Below are positions 32,728-35,526 of a DNA stretch of 35,526 nucleotides, one piece after another. The translations under genes and the position numbers were made by a program. Source of the stretch: Kiritimatiellia bacterium (GTDB taxonomy: Bacteria > Verrucomicrobiota > Kiritimatiellia > RFP12 > UBA1067); NCBI GenBank assembly GCA_017406465.1, contig JAFQYM010000053.1, positions 1 through 35,526 of the forward strand, read 5' to 3'. Every line of letters starts with the position of its first letter. The stretch's first letter is position 1. A model generated the notes under the pieces. That model was given only the letters and a program-made list of their open reading frames with translations. It did not search any database and was not told where the DNA came from.

Positions 32728-33291
32728 ATGCAAAAAATAAAAACCGGCATACTGATCCATGAGCGCAGGCGCGATGCGCTTTGCAGGCTTCACATGGCCC
32801 TGTCGAAGTTAGGATATGTTTGCGAAGGGGATGATGGGCGCAGCGCCTTCTACGCCTATCGTCGAGCGAGCGCAAAATCCCAGCGCAAAGTAGCCATGAT
32901 AATGCTCGACTTCAAGCGGCATACCGTCCATGCAGGTCGCAAATCAGCGACTCTCAACAACCACGAGCGCCTGCTCTTGAAATACCTTGTTGAGCATCCA
33001 TGCAATGTCGCCACACGCGATATCATCCTCGACTCTGTCTTCGGGAACAACGAGCCGTCAGGAAGCGACATCATTTCCCCCTGCGTCTGCACCCTCCGCC
33101 GCAAACTCAAGTCCATCGGCCACGCCAACGTCATCACAACCATCCGCGGCACCGGCTATCGCCTCTCCCCAGACTACCTCACCCGCGCCACCCTAGTCTC
33201 TGGCCAAAGTGCATCGCGGGGTCTGTCCCCGCAAGCTCGTTCAAACTTCAATCCGGCAGGTTCGTTTCGGGATAGGCCACAAGTTCGTTGA
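32728..33291 (+). CDS. winged-helix (OmpR-type) regulator with truncated receiver
   Basis: The 187-residue protein begins with KTGILIHERRRDALCRLHMALSKLGYVCEGDDGRSA (about 5-40), which looks like the first half of a response-regulator receiver, with the acidic pair replaced by His-Glu and the phospho-acceptor half missing. Residues about 57-146 are an OmpR-type winged helix (LNNHERLLLKYLVEH, RDIILDSVFG, CVCTLRRKLKSI, ITTIRGTGYRLS). It should bind DNA independently of phosphorylation. AAGGAG lies upstream. The ~37 residues after YRLSPDYL are Ser/Arg-rich, include a GC hairpin (33216-33232) and overlap the convergent gene by 44 bases, so the natural end may have been lost. Confidence 0.82.
   Translation: MQKIKTGILIHERRRDALCRLHMALSKLGYVCEGDDGRSAFYAYRRASAKSQRKVAMIMLDFKRHTVHAGRKSATLNNHERLLLKYLVEHPCNVATRDIILDSVFGNNEPSGSDIISPCVCTLRRKLKSIGHANVITTIRGTGYRLSPDYLTRATLVSGQSASRGLSPQARSNFNPAGSFRDRPQVR
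33216..33232. terminator. GCGGGG-TCTGT-CCCCGC hairpin near convergent gene ends
   Basis: A perfect 6-base GC stem with a 5-base loop lies between the end of the winged-helix domain and the 3' end of the convergent secreted-protein gene. No T-run follows on either strand, so it may be a pause or processing structure, or a short repeat. Confidence 0.35.
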
Positions 33292-34084
33292 TGGCGTTGG
33301 TAACATTCTCAAAATACGCGCGGCAGTTCTCCCATGCATTTGTGCTTGCGACAATTGCATTTGCACACGCGAGTCGATTCGTGCTTGTTCCATACTCGGG
33401 GATGCAGTCCACAAGCATAGAATCAATAGCTACTGCACACGCGATGCTGGTCCTGTTTTCATACATTGCCTGCACTCCGGCATTCCATGCTGGCGAATTT
33501 GTCATTCCCTCTTGAAACGACGACTTCAATTCGCCGCAGAACTTTCTACCTACAAGGTTTCGTTCCGAATCTGAATACTTCGTCAAGTTGGTAACGACCT
33601 CGTTGGCAAATGACACAAGCCACTCGTCCAGGCCATGCCACATGAAGACAAGCTCCATCGACTCCTTTCTTGCTGACATATCGTCGCCAACGGCATATGC
33701 CTCAACGGCTGGCAATGCATTAGTGTACGACATCGCCGCGCATTGTCTAATGGCTGCCTCAGCAAGGGCATTCCGGCGACCATCGTCAAAAGGAGTCCCT
33801 GACAACGCTTTTGAGGCTGTGAAGCTGAGATTGTTCAAATACCAATCAAAAACTTCCCGTTTTTCGGCAGAGGTCCAGCTTGCATCACCAGCGAAGAAAT
33901 CTGATTGCAGAGCAACTGCATGCGGTCGTGATACAACCCTGTCACCTTGTAAACGCATACAAACAAGGTGCGGAGACAGCATGGACCTGATCAGACTGTT
34001 TGTCTCAGAGCAGGTATGTCCGACAGAAGTCAACGACACCGCTATCGCTGAAATGGCGACAGTTATTCGTGCTACAGCCCTCAT
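33248..34084 (-). CDS. secreted protein of unknown function
   Basis: The 278-residue protein has a signal peptide (about residues 1-22). The body is mostly helical (EKREVFDWYLNNLSF; RRNALAEAAIRQCAA; MELVFMWHGLDEWLVSFANEV) and ends YPETNLPD. No family recognised. GAGGTG lies upstream of ATG 34084. It is the last gene of the minus-strand metalloprotease operon, 21 bases after the 32-codon gene. The 3' end overlaps the tail of the convergent winged-helix gene. Base composition is more AT-rich than in the first 30 kb. Confidence 0.72.
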   Translation of the reverse strand: MRAVARITVAISAIAVSLTSVGHTCSETNSLIRSMLSPHLVCMRLQGDRVVSRPHAVALQSDFFAGDASWTSAEKREVFDWYLNNLSFTASKALSGTPFDDGRRNALAEAAIRQCAAMSYTNALPAVEAYAVGDDMSARKESMELVFMWHGLDEWLVSFANEVVTNLTKYSDSERNLVGRKFCGELKSSFQEGMTNSPAWNAGVQAMYENRTSIACAVAIDSMLVDCIPEYGTSTNRLACANAIVASTNAWENCRAYFENVTNAINELVAYPETNLPD

Positions 34085-34105
34085 TGTGAATACACCTCGC
34101 TTTCA

Positions 34106-34204
34106 TTATCTTTTGGTGATATCGGTCAGCATATGGCCACAACAAGTGCAAGCCAACGTCGCGGCGACAATTACAATAGCCAGAAATAGTAAACGCGATT
34201 TCAT
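34106..34204 (-). CDS. 32-residue hydrophobic cysteine-containing small protein
   Basis: ATG 34204 shares ATGA with the stop of the metalloprotease gene. The peptide opens MKSRLLFLAIVIVAATLACT and ends CCGHMLTDITKR: a basic start, a 15-residue hydrophobic core and Cys at positions 19, 21 and 22. It could be a very short lipoprotein (the lipobox-like ATLAC is imperfect) or a membrane peptide. The coupling to the gene before, the clean signal-like shape and the Shine-Dalgarno of the next gene just after support translation. Length alone gives modest certainty. Confidence 0.5.
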   Translation of the reverse strand: MKSRLLFLAIVIVAATLACTCCGHMLTDITKR

Positions 34205-34929
34205 TCACTGGTTGGATTTCGACTGCCATGAATCCCAAAGCCAACAGGAGCGTTGTCCAAAAACCATACTCGGTCCCACGTATGTGATGCACTATTCCAA
34301 GAATTTGTGTAGTGAAGTCCGAAGACATCGCCATAGGGAATGTCGGCTTTGACATCACTTCTAAAGCCATACATTAAAAGTCTTTCAACAATATTTGAAT
34401 GCGAAACTGACGAAGGATACCAACCCCAATCGTCAATCATCCGATCCTTAGATGGGGCGCCATAAACGGCCAGCGAGGTTCCGCGATAAAAATTGTAGAT
34501 GTCAGGAAGCCCACATGAGTGCCCAATTTCATGAGACACCGTTCTCGCATTGGCCCTTGGTCCAATTACTATCCCTGTCTTCCTGTTAAATGCCGTTGGC
34601 CGGCCGTTTAAGCTCCGAATAAAGTAGAGCTCCAATCCCCCGGTATTGTTCGTTATGTTGCAAATGGCTGCTTTCTGGGCTGCATTCGTATATGTCAAGT
34701 CAGACAGATATGTATTGTTTGTATAGGATATCGAGTCTATAACAAAGGTCAAGACAACTTGTGAATATATCTCATTGACTCCCTGCACAAGGTTTGACAC
34801 ACCATCACTTGTAAAGGCAGTGTTGCCTCCGTCATTTCCGACAATCCAGCAAGCCAACTTCACGTCGTTGGCGCCTGCGAAGACAGGGCCGGCCAAAAGA
34901 ATACATAAGGCAGCTATTCTATGCCGCAT
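34201..34929 (-). CDS. secreted zinc metalloprotease-like protein (HExxHxxGxxD)
   Basis: The 242-residue protein has a signal peptide (MRHRIAALCILLAGPVFAGA). SHEIGHSCGLPDIYNF gives zinc ligands His133 and His137, catalytic Glu134 and a third ligand Asp143, the HExxHxxGxxD form seen in snapalysin (M7) and close to the HExxHxxGLPDxYD of M6 immune-inhibitor-type proteases. SKDRMIDDWGWYP could supply the Met-turn. The N-terminal half (WIVGNDGGN; VNEIYSQVVLTFVID) fits a compact metzincin fold. ATG 34929 overlaps the preceding stop as TGATG; GTG 34932 is an alternative. The composition is AT-rich. Target unknown; processing of neighbouring secreted proteins is possible. Confidence 0.78.
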   Translation of the reverse strand: MRHRIAALCILLAGPVFAGANDVKLACWIVGNDGGNTAFTSDGVSNLVQGVNEIYSQVVLTFVIDSISYTNNTYLSDLTYTNAAQKAAICNITNNTGGLELYFIRSLNGRPTAFNRKTGIVIGPRANARTVSHEIGHSCGLPDIYNFYRGTSLAVYGAPSKDRMIDDWGWYPSSVSHSNIVERLLMYGFRSDVKADIPYGDVFGLHYTNSWNSASHTWDRVWFLDNAPVGFGIHGSRNPTSE

Positions 34930-35526
34930 CACTTATCAACCTCTTTCCCAAAAGCCTCGAAATAGCGTTTAACCGAGGGCGTAACCATTTCATCACCGAG
35001 CGACAAAATGCGAGCGGAAACCTGCTTGCGTAAAAGACTCTTTGAATACAAAGGATCATGCACGCAAAGAATTCGATCTGCCTCAAAAGCAGTCATGGGG
35101 TCGCCTAAAACTCCTTTACGTGAAAATTGCAGGATATCGTCTCTAACATCTCCCGGCAGATCAACCACCTTCATGCTCTTGGAAAGGCACTCCCAGATTG
35201 TTGCATGTACATGCCTCGGGCAGTTCGTCTGACTTGCCTCGTCCATGCACCACTGCAAAAGAGACTTCGAGCCCGGCTCCCGTCCGTGATAGGCCAGAAT
35301 CGCATCCGAGACGTCCAGCTCGTTAGTAGAGGCCGCAGCCGCATTAAGCAGATTGGTCAACATGGTTCCGCTTGCTACATTGGCAAATCCAAACACGGCG
35401 GAATGGAATTTCTCTGAATCGAGACTTCCCTTTTCGGAATTCTGCGTCTTCGCTATGACAAAATAATAGCCATGCGCCAGCATCTCGTCCGTAGCGCCGC
35501 GTTCCTTCAGGGATTTTTCAATGGCC
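34929..35526 (-). CDS. hypothetical protein, 5' end outside the window
   Basis: At least 198 codons are present; the frame stays open to the right edge of the window (AIEKSLKERGATDEM precedes the first internal Met at 35483), so the true start lies outside. The visible part is helical (NLLNAAAASTNELDVSDAILAYHG; SLLQWCMDEASQTNCP; DILQFSRKGVLGDP; RILSLGDEMVTPSVKRYFEAFG) and could be a HEAT- or TPR-like repeat protein. It is coupled to the metalloprotease gene through TGATG. No family recognised. Confidence 0.7.
   Translation of the reverse strand, partial: AIEKSLKERGATDEMLAHGYYFVIAKTQNSEKGSLDSEKFHSAVFGFANVASGTMLTNLLNAAAASTNELDVSDAILAYHGREPGSKSLLQWCMDEASQTNCPRHVHATIWECLSKSMKVVDLPGDVRDDILQFSRKGVLGDPMTAFEADRILCVHDPLYSKSLLRKQVSARILSLGDEMVTPSVKRYFEAFGKEVDK

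Overview
The window is high-GC bacterial DNA, probably from an uncultured host-associated member of the Kiritimatiellota/Lentisphaerota (PVC superphylum). That placement is inferred, not proven. It rests on the gene mix: a DUF2341/LamG surface protein, a XylR-type regulator with an AraC-like DNA-binding tail, GH20, GH95, beta-helix and CE12 carbohydrate enzymes, many secreted proteins of unknown function, and an anaerobe's NADH/NADPH/ferredoxin enzymes with rubredoxin. No rRNA, tRNA, CRISPR array, transposase or integrase was seen. No gene-free stretch exceeds 300 bases; the longest are 1-227 and 29411-29579.

Layout. (1) 228-5629, minus strand: an RsuA/RluB-type pseudouridine synthase, a C_GCAxxG_C_C protein and a TsaC/Sua5-type tRNA-modification enzyme form one run. 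A second promoter then serves a mannitol/fructuronate-type dehydrogenase coupled to a GH20 hexosaminidase. (2) 5739-10384, minus: a three-gene NuoE/NuoF/GltD-like complex that best fits a Sporomusa-type (Stn) electron-bifurcating transhydrogenase, preceded by a separately promoted rubredoxin. (3) 10465-12600, minus: penicillin-binding protein 1C. (4) 12671-21388, minus, with a divergent XylR-family regulator at 21495-22658: a polysaccharide locus holding a DUF2341/LamG protein, a tannase-like remnant, a CE12 esterase, a beta-helix enzyme and a GH95 fucosidase. (5) 22664-27166, minus: two thioredoxin-fold paralogues, an acyl-CoA-ligase-like enzyme and a divergent LpxC-like deacetylase in one operon, with a lysozyme-like secreted protein leaving from the same palindromic promoter region. 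(6) 27751-33291: an OmpR-type response regulator and histidine kinase (minus) face a plus-strand set consisting of a secreted EF-hand protein, a 701-residue membrane-anchored protein of unknown fold, a 153-residue secreted protein and a winged-helix regulator with a truncated receiver. (7) 33248-35526, minus: an AT-richer operon of unknown secreted proteins around a zinc metalloprotease, including a 32-codon gene; it runs off the right edge.

Two sequence-level themes run through the window. First, promoters repeatedly use an extended -10 element (TGG-TATAAT or close) lying either just 6-12 bases before the start codon, implying leaderless or nearly leaderless mRNAs, or farther upstream with a clear Shine-Dalgarno sequence. 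Second, short tandem arrays of 7-base units sit in frame inside two conserved genes (tsaC and the NuoF-like gene). The two arrays differ in unit sequence but share the same five-unit order, and 9-base-unit arrays occur between genes. The strongest candidates for undescribed biology are these heptamer elements and the two-component-linked EF-hand/large surface protein cassette at 27.7-33.3 kb.
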